Position numbers and translations under genes: made by a program
From: Tupaia tana
Taxonomy: Eukaryota > Chordata > Mammalia > Scandentia > Tupaiidae
Reading direction: 5' to 3'
NCBI GenBank assembly: GCA_026018925.1
Contig: JAKSZU010000027.1
Span: 6,004,198 to 6,068,197 of the forward strand
DNA length: 64,000 nucleotides
In this document: piece after piece, positions 10,683-20,470 of the stretch
Position numbering within the stretch: the stretch's first letter is position 1
How the letters are laid out: each line of letters opens with the position of its first letter
Notes under the pieces: generated by a model
What the model was told of the DNA's origin: nothing
Database searches by the model: none
What the model saw: the letters and a program-made list of their open reading frames with translations, nothing else

Positions 10683-10921
10683 GTGATGGTTCAACAGTTA
10701 ATCAGCACACCACTGGTTACAGACATATTTGAAAAACTACTGTTTGAGTATTGCAGGTATTGATGTGTGAAATCGTTGATGCTGTCTATTATGTTGTCTT
10801 GGTATTTTCTTCAGATGAGGATCTTTCTGAGCCTGAACTGGAAGAAGAGCTACAAATGAAAATTCTCATAGTTATTAAATTATTATATCTGGGCATCTTT
10901 TCAGAAAATGTAATACTTCAG
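10683..10921 (+). other. Two weak candidate exons (10683-10756 and 10815-10921)
   Basis: The first segment follows TCCTGGCCCCAG, stays open (VMVQQLISTPLVTDIFEKLL...) and ends at GCAG/gtattg. The second follows TATTTTCTTCAG, reads DEDLSEPELEEELQMK and could end at TTCAG/gtattt. Lengths of 74 and 107 nt give incompatible phases for direct splicing to each other, and I recognise neither peptide. Either may be chance. Confidence 0.12.
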
Positions 10922-11062
10922 GTATTTCATTTCAGCAAACTTTGGGGATGGGTGTTGTCCAACTTCAGTTCTATTCATGCTTCTTTAAAATTTCTGAAAT
11001 CCATTATTTACACATTCTCATGACAATTACCATCCTTTGAATTCATATTCTAGCTACTTGTG

Positions 11063-11228
11063 TATGCATATTTCCTTCCTATTAGAGTAGAAGGTCTAGG
11101 ATGTTAGAACCCTCTTTGCGTTTGCATATTCCCTCCCTATTAGGGTAGAAGGTCTAGGATGCTAGAACCCTATTTGCGTTTGCATGTTTCCTTCCTATTA
11201 AAGTAGAAGGTCTAGACACTAGAATCCA
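11063..11228 (+). repeat. 58-bp tandem repeat, about three copies
   Basis: Units begin at 11063, 11121 and 11179 with a constant 58-bp spacing. Each holds TTCC(T/C)CCTATTA, AGTAGAAGGTCTAG and, at the joins, TTTGCGTTTGCAT. Copies differ by a few substitutions and the third is shortened. Downstream CCAGAACACAGTG...AATTAAATGAGTA looks like an L2 3' end, so the unit may have been duplicated from L2-derived DNA. Confidence 0.9.
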
Positions 11229-11423
11229 TGCCAGGTTACTACTTCAGCCCACAGAATGCCCAGAACACAGTGTTTCTCCAAAGTGATCAAGCTCAATGTC
11301 AATTAAATGAGTAACACCTCCCCCCCCACCCCGTATCAAGCACTACTTGATGATTTAGATAGTATGATGAAGGAAACAATTTAAGAAATCACTTTATATA
11401 ATTCTGAATCATAAGGCTTTTCC

Positions 11424-11571
11424 TTTTTTTTTTTTTTTTTTTAAGATTTTTTTTTTTTTTTTTTTTTTACCATAGGGAGCACCACATGCTTATTGGAGAG
11501 ACAAAGAGAGTCAGAGAGACAGAAAGTGGGAATCCACCCGCAAAATGAATGGCTATGCTGTAATCCTTTCT
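11424..11571 (-). mobile_element. SINE type A, antisense, 5' truncated
   Basis: Long T run (A tail), ACCATAGGGAGCACCACATG, GGAGAGACAAAGAGAGTCAG and GGCTATGCTGTAATCCTTTC, then an abrupt stop before the tRNA-like head. Confidence 0.85.
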
Positions 11572-11892
11572 ACTATTAATTTTTACCTTTTTAGTGTTTT
11601 GTAAACCATATCCCCCCTCCCCCCAGGCAAATATCTCATTACATTTAGATTATAGATTTTTTTTTAATGTTTTGGTGATTTAAGTTTATTTCACTTTTTA
11701 GATTAAAAAAATAGCGTTATGGGACAAAGAAATAGGTTATTGTCTGTTGAGAGATAACCTTATAGTATTGTCAAATGGATGGTGTGAAATGTACACGTTG
11801 GAATTTTCACTCCGCAAGCTAAGTAACGTGATTGAATGCATAAAAGAAATTGAAATAATAATAATCAATAATAATTTAAAAATATTGTTTCA

Positions 11893-12144
11893 GGACTGGC
11901 CTTGAACTTGTAGCCCAGTGGTTAAGAGTGCTGGATCTGATATGGGTGACAGTAGTTGGAATCCTGGCCCTAGCTGCTTGAAAAACACACCGGACACATT
12001 TGTATGTAAACTCAAATCATCTTGGGAAGGAGGAATGGAAGAAAAAGGATTGCAGTATAATCACACCTTATTGGGGGTGCGTTCTCCCTTTCTGTCTTTC
12101 TGGTGAGCACACATTTACTCTCTGACAATTAAAAAAACAAACAG
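11893..12144 (+). mobile_element. SINE type C
   Basis: Head GGACTGGCCTTGAACTTGTAGCCCAGTGGTTAAGAG (positions 11893-11928, A box inside), B box GTTGGAATCCTGG, body GGAAGGAGGAATGG and tail GGTGAGCACACATTTAC. The CCTGTAGCC-type head and second-half changes set it apart from type A. Confidence 0.85.
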
Positions 12145-12274
12145 AAATGAACAAAATGTCAGTATTTTATTAAAAAAAATTTTTGATAATTAAATATATT
12201 TGGAATATTATTTACAATAGGTGTGCTTTAGAATAAGTGAAGGGGCAGAGCTAGTCCCTTCTCTGCCGATAATC

Positions 12275-12430
12275 CAGTTGTTGGTTACCCAGCTATGGAC
12301 CACATCATCAGTATAAGGTGGGAGTTTGTTAGAAATGCAGCATCTTGGTCCCCAGTTCAGACCTTCTGAATCAGGATCTGCATTTCAAAAACATCCCCCA
12401 GGAGATTTGTATGCACATTAATGTTTGAGA
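12275..12430 (+). mobile_element. MER5A-like hAT-Charlie MITE
   Basis: GTTAGAAATGCAGCATCTTG, GTCCCCAGTTCAGACC, TTCTGAATCAGGATCTGCAT and CCCAGGAGATTTGTATGCAC match MER5A order and spacing. Fossil DNA transposon common to placentals. Confidence 0.75.
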
Positions 12431-13139
12431 GAAGCCAATCAATTGAGTCTTTTTCTGAAATTCGCCATGCTAAAGCAGCTGACTGTAATGTATTCTTCAA
12501 CGCAGACCACAGTTTGGAATTCCGATTTATCTGAGGGCTTCGTGTTTATTGACTGCACCTGGTGTGCTGGGTGCTGCATGGAAAATGCAAACCACCCAGC
12601 CATTGTTCAGCCGTTACTGTACTCTTAAAGCAGAAGACACAGGCTATTTGCTATTTTGTCTTTCATTTTTATTTTAAAAACATATACGCATACACTGGAA
12701 GAAAGAGAGTTGGGTAGTTGGGTAGGAGAGTCATTCTGTTTAGAATGGCACTCTAGAAGACTGACTCGTTATTAAAATAGGAGTAGATGAGAGCCGTTCA
12801 TATACACAGAAAGACGTGGAAGGAGTTCCACCAATCATCTGAATGTTTGGTCTGGGCCAAGCAAACATCTGGATGGCTGAATTTTGTGTAAAATGTCTTG
12901 AACAATTGCTTACATTTTCCACTTCCCCTCCAGATGTTTCAGCATTATGCTGATATACTCAAGTCCACTGCTCTCAGACATTTCATGAATTTTTAGTAGA
13001 AGAAGTTCTAAAGGCACTAATTTCATTTCTACATTCCATTCCTTATGAAAATTATAGTCTCTTAAACTTCATAAGCGGTCAGGTTTCCCCTTCCTCGTGT
13101 TAAATTGTCTTTTCATATAGTAGATGTAGAAGACATTTT
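12431..13139. other. No recognised gene
   Basis: Unique-looking sequence with small ORFs on both strands and no domain. Nothing supported. Confidence 0.45.
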
Positions 13140-13575
13140 TAGTCACTGTCATTAAGATGTGATGAAATGAAAGCAAGGATTTTAAAGGGGTCCAAAATCT
13201 GTCACCTGAAAATATGCCAGTTTGGCATAAGGATTATTTTGAGTTGAAGCAATAGAGAATCAAAAACGTGGTGAGAAAGTTCTCTGCTTCCCTTCCTAAC
13301 TTACCTAAAAGCAAGGCATACATTTCTCTTTGTAAAGGTATCCCTCTCTCCAAACCAGAACGAGAAGGGCAATTCTTATTACCGGAAGTGGAGAGTTGGC
13401 ACTAAGACAAGTGCATGAAGAAACTCACTGAGATAACCTTGACTTCCATTAGTCCCCCCCCCCCCATGTATTTTCTAGTCACTTTCTTATAGTTTCTCAT
13501 TCCTTGAAGCCCAATTCCTCTATCCTTTGTTTAAATGGTACATAAGCCCCCAAGTCTAACCACTTTGAGTTTTGC
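13140..13575 (+). mobile_element. Possible ERV LTR (unassigned)
   Basis: GTCACCTGAAAATATGCC, AAGCAAGGCATACATTTCTC, CCGGAAGTGGAGAG and, near the end, TTTAAATGGTACATAAGCCCC (TATA-like) have the flavour of an ERV LTR. No paired copy and no TG...CA ends found, so tentative. Confidence 0.3.
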
Positions 13576-13579
13576 TTCT

Positions 13580-13597
13580 TTTTTATTTTTTTGAGAG

Positions 13598-13632
<35 letters not shown>

Positions 13633-13860
13633 ATAGGACATGTGTGTTCGCCGGGGACACAGAGAGAGAGACAGAAAGCGAGAAATCACCCTTCAGGAGG
13701 GATGGCCACACTACAATCCCTTCCTTTCATTCTCCTCTCAGGATTTTGGGCACGCACGCATATGCGCCCAGCATGATTTTTAAGTCGATGGGTTCAGGAC
13801 TTGAACTGGGTCACCAAGTGGGTAGTCAGTGATGTAACCATTATGCCATCTGCTGGTCCC
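13580..13860 (-). mobile_element. SINE type A, antisense
   Basis: Long T run, GCTATAGGACATGTGTGTTC, GAAATCACCCTTCAGGAGGG, ATTCTCCTCTCAGGATTTTG, antisense B-box AGGACTTGAACTGGG, head CCATCTGCTGGTCCC. Flanks GAGTTTTGCTTC and AAGTTTTACTTCC form an eroded target-site duplication. Confidence 0.94.
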
Positions 13861-13942
13861 AAGTTTTACTTCCATTCTGTGAGTTCCTCTACACATAAAA
13901 TATCAATAATTTGCATTCCCTTTTCATGTTAATCTGTATTTT

Positions 13943-14192
13943 TGATTGCCAGAGGGTGTATGCATTTACCATGCATCTCTCCCTCCACGAAGAGGGAGAG
14001 ATGAAAGAGAAAGGACTTGTTCTCCTTCCCTAGGGTATGGCCATAGCACAGCCTCCTCTTCATTTCTCTATTCTGTCAGGACTTTGGGTACATTCGTGTG
14101 TGTGCTGCAGCATGCATTTACACCGCTAGGACAGGGTTTGGACTCTCCATGAGGGATCTGCTCCCTTAACCACTAGGTACAGGGCCAGCTCA
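13943..14192 (-). mobile_element. SINE type C, antisense
   Basis: GCCAGAGGGTGTATGCATTT, GGGTATGGCCATAGCACAGC, TTCTGTCAGGACTTTGGGTA and the type C head CCCTTAACCACTAGG...AGGGCCAGC. The 3' tail is eroded. Confidence 0.85.
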
Positions 14193-14399
14193 ATCTGTCT
14201 TTTGTTGGTTAAATTTGCAGAGTTCTAGACACAACCTAAAAGGGTAGAGAACAAGTTCTTCCTCCCTCCTCCACTTGAACTTTACTAATACTTAAAAAAA
14301 ATGTAATAAATCATTTTTGAGAGAGGAAAAGAAGAAGGCAAGAGAGAAGGAAAGGTAAAAAGATAAAAAGCATGTGAGAAGTCTGAAGCATCAATAGAG

Positions 14400-14830
14400 A
14401 AAGAGTTTTTAGGAATGAGCTATTTAGTCATCTGTTTCATCTAATCATTACTCAAACTGTCGATGACTGCAGGCATGCTATATGGAGAGATTATTACTGT
14501 CGCACTCTAAGCCTGCAGTGAGGTCAGCTGTTGGATCGATAACAACTCTGCTCCATCAGATAACGAACCTCCATGAGAATTGCACTGGTAATCAGGTATC
14601 GCGAAATCCTTGAACAGGACACTGTGATAAATGTTTGCCGACTCCTGTTCTCGCTTTAGCCTCAGTGGACCTTGCTCACCCATATTTTTAATTAACTAAT
14701 TTAGTTCAGGACATTTAAAATGCTCAAATCCTTTTGAAGTTATCCCCAGGGAGGTTATTCTTAGTGTAGACATCAGGACAAATGTCTTTCCTTTCTTCAT
14801 AGCGATATATTTGGCACATTTTTATTTTTT
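14400..14830. other. Non-repetitive island, candidate conserved non-coding element
   Basis: No resemblance to the repeats around it. Contains GGATCGATAACAAC, CAGATAACGAACC, GGTATCGCGAAATCC and TTTAATTAACTAATTTAG, that is CpG-bearing GATA-like and homeodomain-like sites in an otherwise CpG-poor region. Conservation cannot be judged from one sequence. Confidence 0.3.
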
Positions 14831-15649
14831 CTCAGAGGAAAAGGTTTCCAGGGAAGGCTTTAGTTTCACATTTCACTTAGCACTTAGTTCTTTACCTCGC
14901 AGAATGGTAGCATTTTAAAATTCAGCAAAAATATACAATGTTCTTTACGGGGTATTACACAAAAGTCAAAGCTTTGGAAAATAGCAACCTTTAGTGTGAA
15001 AAGAGATAACTCCTGCTTTTTTGAAAATTAATTAGCAATGAAAGATATTTTTAAAAAAAGATAAATTGAGATTTAAAAAGTCTTAAAAGATATTCTGTAC
15101 ATTAAAAAAGACTAAAATGTTGATAGTTACAAATTTTATTTTTACATTTTTGCGGTCTTTGTCCTCTACTAGGCATTAAGATCTAAAATTTTAAAGCTTA
15201 GGTTTGCATCTTCTGTACAACACAGAGCAAAGCCTATGGTCTTATTTCTGTGAGGTAATTTCATAAAGCCAAAACTGATGCTCTGTGTAGTTAACAGAGG
15301 TAAGGGCATTCGTTCAATTGCACTTTTGTATTTCAGTTCATTTCTCTGACATTCACAGAATGAGACTCTGGCCAGGACAAGACAGTCAAACATTGGTAAT
15401 TAACATGTCTTCCTAACTTGACTATAAATTAGCAAATATAGTTACGATCCTGCACATTCCAGAGTATCTGGGGGTTAAAATGGGGTACTTTCTGCGTTTC
15501 CTGGGTCTCGAGTCCACCCTTTTTAATCTAGAAATCTTCCTGATAGTATAACCTCTGTATATCTTCCAGCGTGAAAGAAATGAGTGAATCTCTTTTGATT
15601 ACCTAAATGTTAGCTGTTTTTATTTTTACCGTTTATGGCATTTATGGAT
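14831..15649. other. No recognised feature
   Basis: AT-rich, no repeat identified. A 74-codon minus-strand ORF at 15169-15393 has no recognisable domain. Confidence 0.45.
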
Positions 15650-16205
15650 TGCCACTTCTAGTTATTTACTGAAGACAAGACAAAGCACCCACAATGCAGT
15701 GGTGTAAAATAACAACCACAGGTCAGGGATTAAGGCAGAGTACAATGGGGGTGGTTTATCTCTGTTGTGCAAAGCCCTGGGCTCAGCTGGGGAGGCGTGA
15801 ATGGCTGAGGGGGGGGGGGGGGCTCAACCGAATGAAGGCTGGGATGATTTGGACGCCTCTTTGCTCATGGGTTTGGAATGTGTTCTGGGATGCCACAAAG
15901 GCCGGGCTCAGCTGGAGCTGCTGATAGGAGCACATGCCTCTCCATGTGGCCTGGGCTTCTCAGAGTGCAGCAGTGGATTCAGAATGGGAGCACCCCCAAA
16001 AGGAGCATGAAGAGAGTGAGAGTTCTCCGTGAGCCAGGTGAAGCCGCAGGGGTCAGAGAACGTCGTCTAGTCCACCCCACCGATTAAAGCACGAGTAGGC
16101 CTGCCCATATTCAAGGGAGATGGTCCAGCTTTCACCTCTTGATGGAAGCAGTATTGAAGAGTTTGTGGTCATTTCTTTAAGCCACCACAATTCTCAATTT
16201 TTTCC
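15650..16205 (-). mobile_element. MaLR-type LTR, antisense
   Basis: GCAGTGGTGTAAAATAACAACC, GGTCAGGGATTAAGGC, GCTCAGCTGGGG, CTCTCCATGTGGCC, CATATTCAAGGGAGATGG, TTCACCTCTTGATGGAAGCA and GAGTTTGTGGTCATTTC follow a MaLR-family antisense order closely. A run of G (15808-15822) interrupts it. Confidence 0.75.
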
Positions 16206-17094
16206 CCTAGGAGATTTTCTTCTCTTGTTAGAAAGAGAAGGTACCTGGCTCTTCATAGGAGGAAGCCATAGTATGTGTCGCATTTGATTCAAGTCAAGTG
16301 CAGAAATCCTGACCAATTCCTTGGTAGCTCTGTATTAGCTGGTTTAGTCATCTATACACAGCAGACCAAAAATCATGTTAAAGAGAAACGTTAATTGAGG
16401 AGAATCCCATGCAAATTATGCTTCTTCCGAGACTCCTTGCAGTCAACCTGGCCGTTTCGTTAGTGCTCTCTCTCACGTATGGTCATTAACTGCGGCTCTA
16501 TTAACTGTTCACTTGAGGCATAAATAGCCCCAAATACAGAGGATTGCTTTTGAGCAGAGCCATTGTTTCACGGCTATCAGAACGCAAATCAATGCAACTG
16601 ACTGGGTTCGTGTAGATGAATGGCATAGAATTGCTGTCAACAAAATATGGTTCATTTCTTCAAAACAGTGCAGAGGCTTGGAACAAAAATAAGAAGCACT
16701 TAAGTTTTTCAAGATATTGAACTTTAGTCCCTGAACTAAGTTCTTCTCTTCGAATGCTTGAAGCTGTGTGAAATGATCCTACACTTTCTAAAGTAATCGC
16801 TTCTGTGTGAATAATGTTGGGCAAGAGGCCAGAGAAGAACCATAGGTGACACTCCCATGGCACTTTAATGAGCATATATGGACACTCATAACAAACTTGC
16901 GCAGCAGGTATTATAATCCCAGAGGTGCCAATGAGCAAATGCATGTCAGCGATTTTCTGCATTACCTCGCAATGGAGGAAAGGAGATTTAAATGCCTTGG
17001 AAACAACCGCCTCTGGAAAGTCACATCTTATACTTCTGCGTCCTGTCATAATACACTGAAATGCATTCATATCCACCACTTTGTGTTGTTGTTA
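16206..17094. other. Non-repetitive island, candidate conserved non-coding element
   Basis: From about 16400 the sequence is free of recognised repeats and unusually stop-poor on both strands (open stretches of over 130 codons on opposite strands overlap at 16846-17079). It has GGCATAAATAGCCCCAAATA (CArG/MEF2-like) and CGCAAATCAATGCAACTGAC. No protein family recognised, no clear splice structure. Confidence 0.35.
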
Positions 17095-17097
17095 TCT

Positions 17098-17345
17098 TTT
17101 TTTTTTTTTAAAGTTTGTTCACTTACCTTTTTTGAGAGAGAGAGAAACAGAAAAAGAAAGATAAATGAGAGCAAGAGAAAGAGAGAACAGAGAGGCAGAG
17201 AGGGACACCCCCAGAAGGCCTCTGCACCACAGCCCGCCCCAGCCTCACCCAGCCCGAATCACGAGTACCGACACGCACACAGGAAGGCCTCGGGGTGTGA
17301 GCCAGACTTAGTCGTAGGTTGTGCTGCTGCTGTTCACTCTTGACC
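17098..17345 (-). mobile_element. Degenerate antisense SINE (possible)
   Basis: T run, GAGAGAGAGAAACAGAAAAA, then GC-rich CCCCAGAAGGCC and CACACGCACACAGG. Layout matches an antisense SINE, but the head motifs are not readable. Confidence 0.4.
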
Positions 17346-17394
17346 CCCATTTATGGAAGTATGTAAGTGTCTTTTTATGTGCTAATTTTTCCCC

Positions 17395-17490
17395 ACTTGA
17401 TTTGAAGGGAAGGACCTTGTCTCATATATCTGCACCCAATAAGGACTTGACTCACAGTGGTGAACAAATGCTTACAGAATGGACGAAGGA
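17395..17490 (+). mobile_element. L2 LINE 3' end
   Basis: AAGGGAAGGACCTTGTCTCAT, CTGCACCCAATAAGG and GAACAAATGCTTACAGAATGG match the L2 terminus order ('gagggcagggaccttgtctc...aaatgcttgttgaatga'). Confidence 0.65.
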
Positions 17491-18139
17491 GATCTAAAAC
17501 TCTGTTCAGTCTATGGTACATTTCAAGAAAGGTTCTGTTGGGATAGGGTGAAGGAAAACTGGTATTTATGAATAGGACACAAAGGAGCTGTGGACATAAG
17601 GACCTGTGAATCGGCTGTGGGTTTGTCTGAGCTCATTCCCCGGAATGTGTTAGGGAAAGGAAGGAGGTCTGGATGCCTGAGCACAGGTAAGGGGGCAGTA
17701 CTAGGAAGACAGTCATGCGTGGCTTAACAACACGGGTGTGTTCTGAGAAGTGCAGCATTACGCAGTCCCACCATTGCGGGGACACCGTGGAGTGTCCTCA
17801 CACAGACCTAGATGGCACTGCCTCCTGCACATCTGGACCGCGCGGGGTAGCCTGTTGCTCCTAGGCTAGCACAGGCACTTACAGTGGATGGAGCTTGCCT
17901 GCCTCCAAGTTGCCCTGGGCGAGTGCTGAGTGACTGTGCAGGCTGGGGCAATTCTGGAGATTTCGGTGCACTTGGTAAACTCTCTCCTCTGAGGCTACAC
18001 CGAATTTATGAATGACACTTAGCCTCAGACTTAACACGTCGTCGTACAGCTGTGCATAAGTGTTTTCTTTCATTATGTCCTCATTCTGTTAGGCTTTTTA
18101 TATTTTAAGTCATTTATCCTTACTTTCTGATGAAAATGG

Positions 18140-18231
18140 ACACAGGCGCAGCAGGTGGTACTGAGGTTGGGGTGACTGGATCCCCCAGCAGTCTGAGTCC
18201 CAGACCCTGTGGCCTGAAAAACACACTGGAC

Positions 18232-18262
<31 letters not shown>

Positions 18263-18418
18263 CGCCTGCCCAAAATCCCAAGAGGAGAATGGAGGAGGAA
18301 GGATTGCAGCATTTCTGTCTGCCCTGAGGGATGATTTCTCATTCTTCTCCCCATCTCTCTCTGGTGAGTGCACACACCCTATGACAAAATCTAAAAAACA
18401 AAAACAAATAAAACAAAG
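18140..18418 (+). mobile_element. SINE type A with internal (TG)n, nested in Tigger
   Basis: CAGCAGGTGGTACTGAGG head, then a TG/CG run at 18233-18263 in the place of the usual GTGTGCATGCCC, AAAATCCCAAGAGGAGAATG, TCTGGTGAGTGCACAC and A-rich tail. Confidence 0.92.
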
Positions 18419-18437
18419 ACCCAAACACACAGGCCTA

Positions 18438-20296
18438 CAGAGGGTCAGAATCATCAATATCACTGTCGTCTGCCTCTGTATCTTGTCTCTCTAGAAGGTC
18501 TTCAGAGACAATCACATACATGGAGGTGTCCTCTCCTATGACAGCGATGCCTTCTCTGGAATACCTCCAAGGACCTGCCTGAGGCTTTTCCCAAGGAGGT
18601 GTCACTCTTTTCAGGAAAATGTGCACACTGGTTTGCTTATTTTTGCATTATAGATTTGTTCGTAAGTGGACAAGGCACCGTGAACATTCCTTTCTAATAA
18701 TGAAAACCTTTCCGTGTTGGGGTCCTTGTACTGAAACTTTTTAAGGAGATGATTGAGGTCTGCAAAATCTTCTGCCAGACTCTCCACTGTGAATTTTCTT
18801 GGGAGGCTTTTTTTCTCCTGCAGTCTCTTGTTCTCGTGCCTCTTCTTCCCCTCAGCGTTTCTGTTCCAGTTCTGACCATGCCTCGTTAGTGAACTTTTGA
18901 GGATAACTGACTCATGTACCTCTAGAAGCTCCTCAGTGTCGTTCTTACCCACAGCCAGGTTACAGTCATTTGTCATCGTACCCTCATCCTTGGCACATCT
19001 CTGATGTCATGGATGAACCTCCTGAGTATCTTTTCCCAGAGATGATTTATTCATTCCTTGATGACATTAATCTGAGCCCAAGGAAAGTTCTTGATATAGT
19101 CACAGCTGTTGTAACCTCTCCAGAACTTCATCAGCATCTTCTCAAGCTATAGCAATAGCCTGAGGAAAAGTCCTCCTTGATGGTGGGTCTTAAAAACTGC
19201 CTAATTACTTGATCTACTCATTGAATCAAAGACATGGTATCTGGAGGGAAAACACCACTTCGGTATTGGGAGGAAAATCACCAAGAAAAGGAGAACGTGT
19301 GAAAGCTTTATCAACAACAAGGAAATTCTTTTTTTTTTTTTTTTTCACATTATTTATTATTTTTTTTTTGTATATACTTTCAATCATATTGTTTGGCTTA
19401 GAACGAGACCATTTTGATATGTGAACATTCCTCCCCAGACCCGTTGATCAAAATATCTTCAACAGATAACTCCACACCTCCCCATCCTGTCAATGCTCTA
19501 CCTCTGTATCCCTTAAATGTACATTATTCTCCAAACAGCACTTCCCCATTTCACTGGCATGCCAGTGCAGGAGGGCGTCCTGAAGCTGCCATCCATAACT
19601 CCTCACTGCGTCCATGACACACTGGCGGTGCGTGTGCTGATCTGCTTGGAGGCCCTGGAGTTCTCACTGTGCCAGATTACCAAGGTCTCGATCTGTAGCC
19701 TGTAGCACTCCTTCCAGTCCTTAGAAGCCTGGAACCCTGGCGCGACCTCGCCCTCCTTGTGAATGAAAGTCCTTGCAGGCATCAGCTTCCAGGATAGGGA
19801 GGTTTCATCCACAGTGAAGTTATGCTCTGGCAAGTGGTTTTTCTCCACAGTCAGCTTGTCTAGAGTTTATAAAAATTCTTCAGCGGCTATCGCATCAGCC
19901 CTTGCAGACTCACTTCTTATTTTCACACGGTGTACTAAGCGATTCTTGAATTGTTTAAGCCACTCGAGGCTAGCAGTACATTCAGCATTGTAGTCAGCTC
20001 CAGCCTTTCCTCTCAACGGCAGAGGCAGAGTCTTGCTTTGGTGGCGATCATCACGGTGCTGAGGGACTGTGCTTGTGTCTGATCTTCACTCCAGATCAGT
20101 AGAGGTTTCCCCGTGCCTCATCCAGGCTGTTCTTGAGTTTTCAATAGTCTTGTTGCCATCGGTGAAACAAATGCCTTAATAACTTCTATCACATTGTTCT
20201 TGTTCTTCAAGATTGTAGCTGTGGTGGGATGGGACATGCCTGACCGGTGAGCAAGCTCCGTCACTGATTTTCCACCTGGGTAGTCCTTAATCACTT
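18438..20296 (-). pseudogene. Decayed Tigger (pogo-type) transposase
   Basis: Read on the minus strand: near 20190-20290, a psq-type helix-turn-helix region (GKSVTELAHRSGMSHPTTAT, then ILKNKNNVIE), then a CENP-B-like HTH remnant (WLKQFKNR around 19930), the first catalytic block (LPEHNFTVDETSLSWKLMPA, FIHKEGEVAPGFQASKDWK at 19720-19840), and, past an L1 insertion, the C-terminal part (RKFTVESLAEDFADLNHLL, DPNTERFSLLERN, LSTYEQIYN, FLKRVTPPWEKPQ at 18560-18830). Several frame changes, a missing middle of the DDE domain and inserted DNA make it non-functional. The VDET aspartate survives. Related domesticated genes (TIGD family, CENPB, JRK) exist, but nothing here suggests domestication. Confidence 0.88.
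19337..19545 (-). mobile_element. L1 3' UTR fragment nested in Tigger
   Basis: Poly-T (19330-19344), ATTATTTATTATTTTTTTTT, CAATCATATTGTTTGG, GATCAAAATATCTTCAACAG, ACACCTCCCCATCC and CCTCTGTATCCCTTAAATG. It shares its layout with the L1 3' ends at 42735 and 47205. Confidence 0.6.
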
Positions 20297-20359
20297 ACAT
20301 GAGACAGAGTGCTGGACACAGATAGAGAAATAGAAGTAGGTAGACAGTGACAGATTTTC

Positions 20360-20470
20360 GGACAGGTCTTGCCGCTGCAGTCCTCCTGTCCCAGCCTCCT
20401 AGTGAGCAAGGACTACAGGTGTGCACCACAGCCCCCTGCCTGTTTAGGTCGGATCCAGTCAAAGCCAGGG
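20360..20470 (-). mobile_element. 7SL-derived (Alu-like) fragment, antisense
   Basis: CCTCCTGTCCCAGCCTCCTA, GACTACAGGTGTGCACCACA and GCCCCCTGCCTG mirror an antisense Alu-like monomer. Embedded within the Tigger-like element. Confidence 0.6.

Noticed and set aside
11063-11228. CRISPR-like array
   Set aside because: The 58-bp units abut with no spacers and the context is mammalian.
16846-17343. 165-codon plus-strand ORF as a gene
   Set aside because: Its second half is an A/G-rich SINE-like region, it has no domain, and the opposite strand is open as well. Kept only as a possible conserved non-coding block.
18110-18463. 117-codon ORF with a His/Thr/Arg repeat
   Set aside because: Produced by the (TG)n inside an antisense-read SINE.
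18438-20296. TIGD-type domesticated gene
   Set aside because: The frame is broken many times, the DDE middle is missing, and an L1 piece and element ends are present; it is an ordinary transposon relic.
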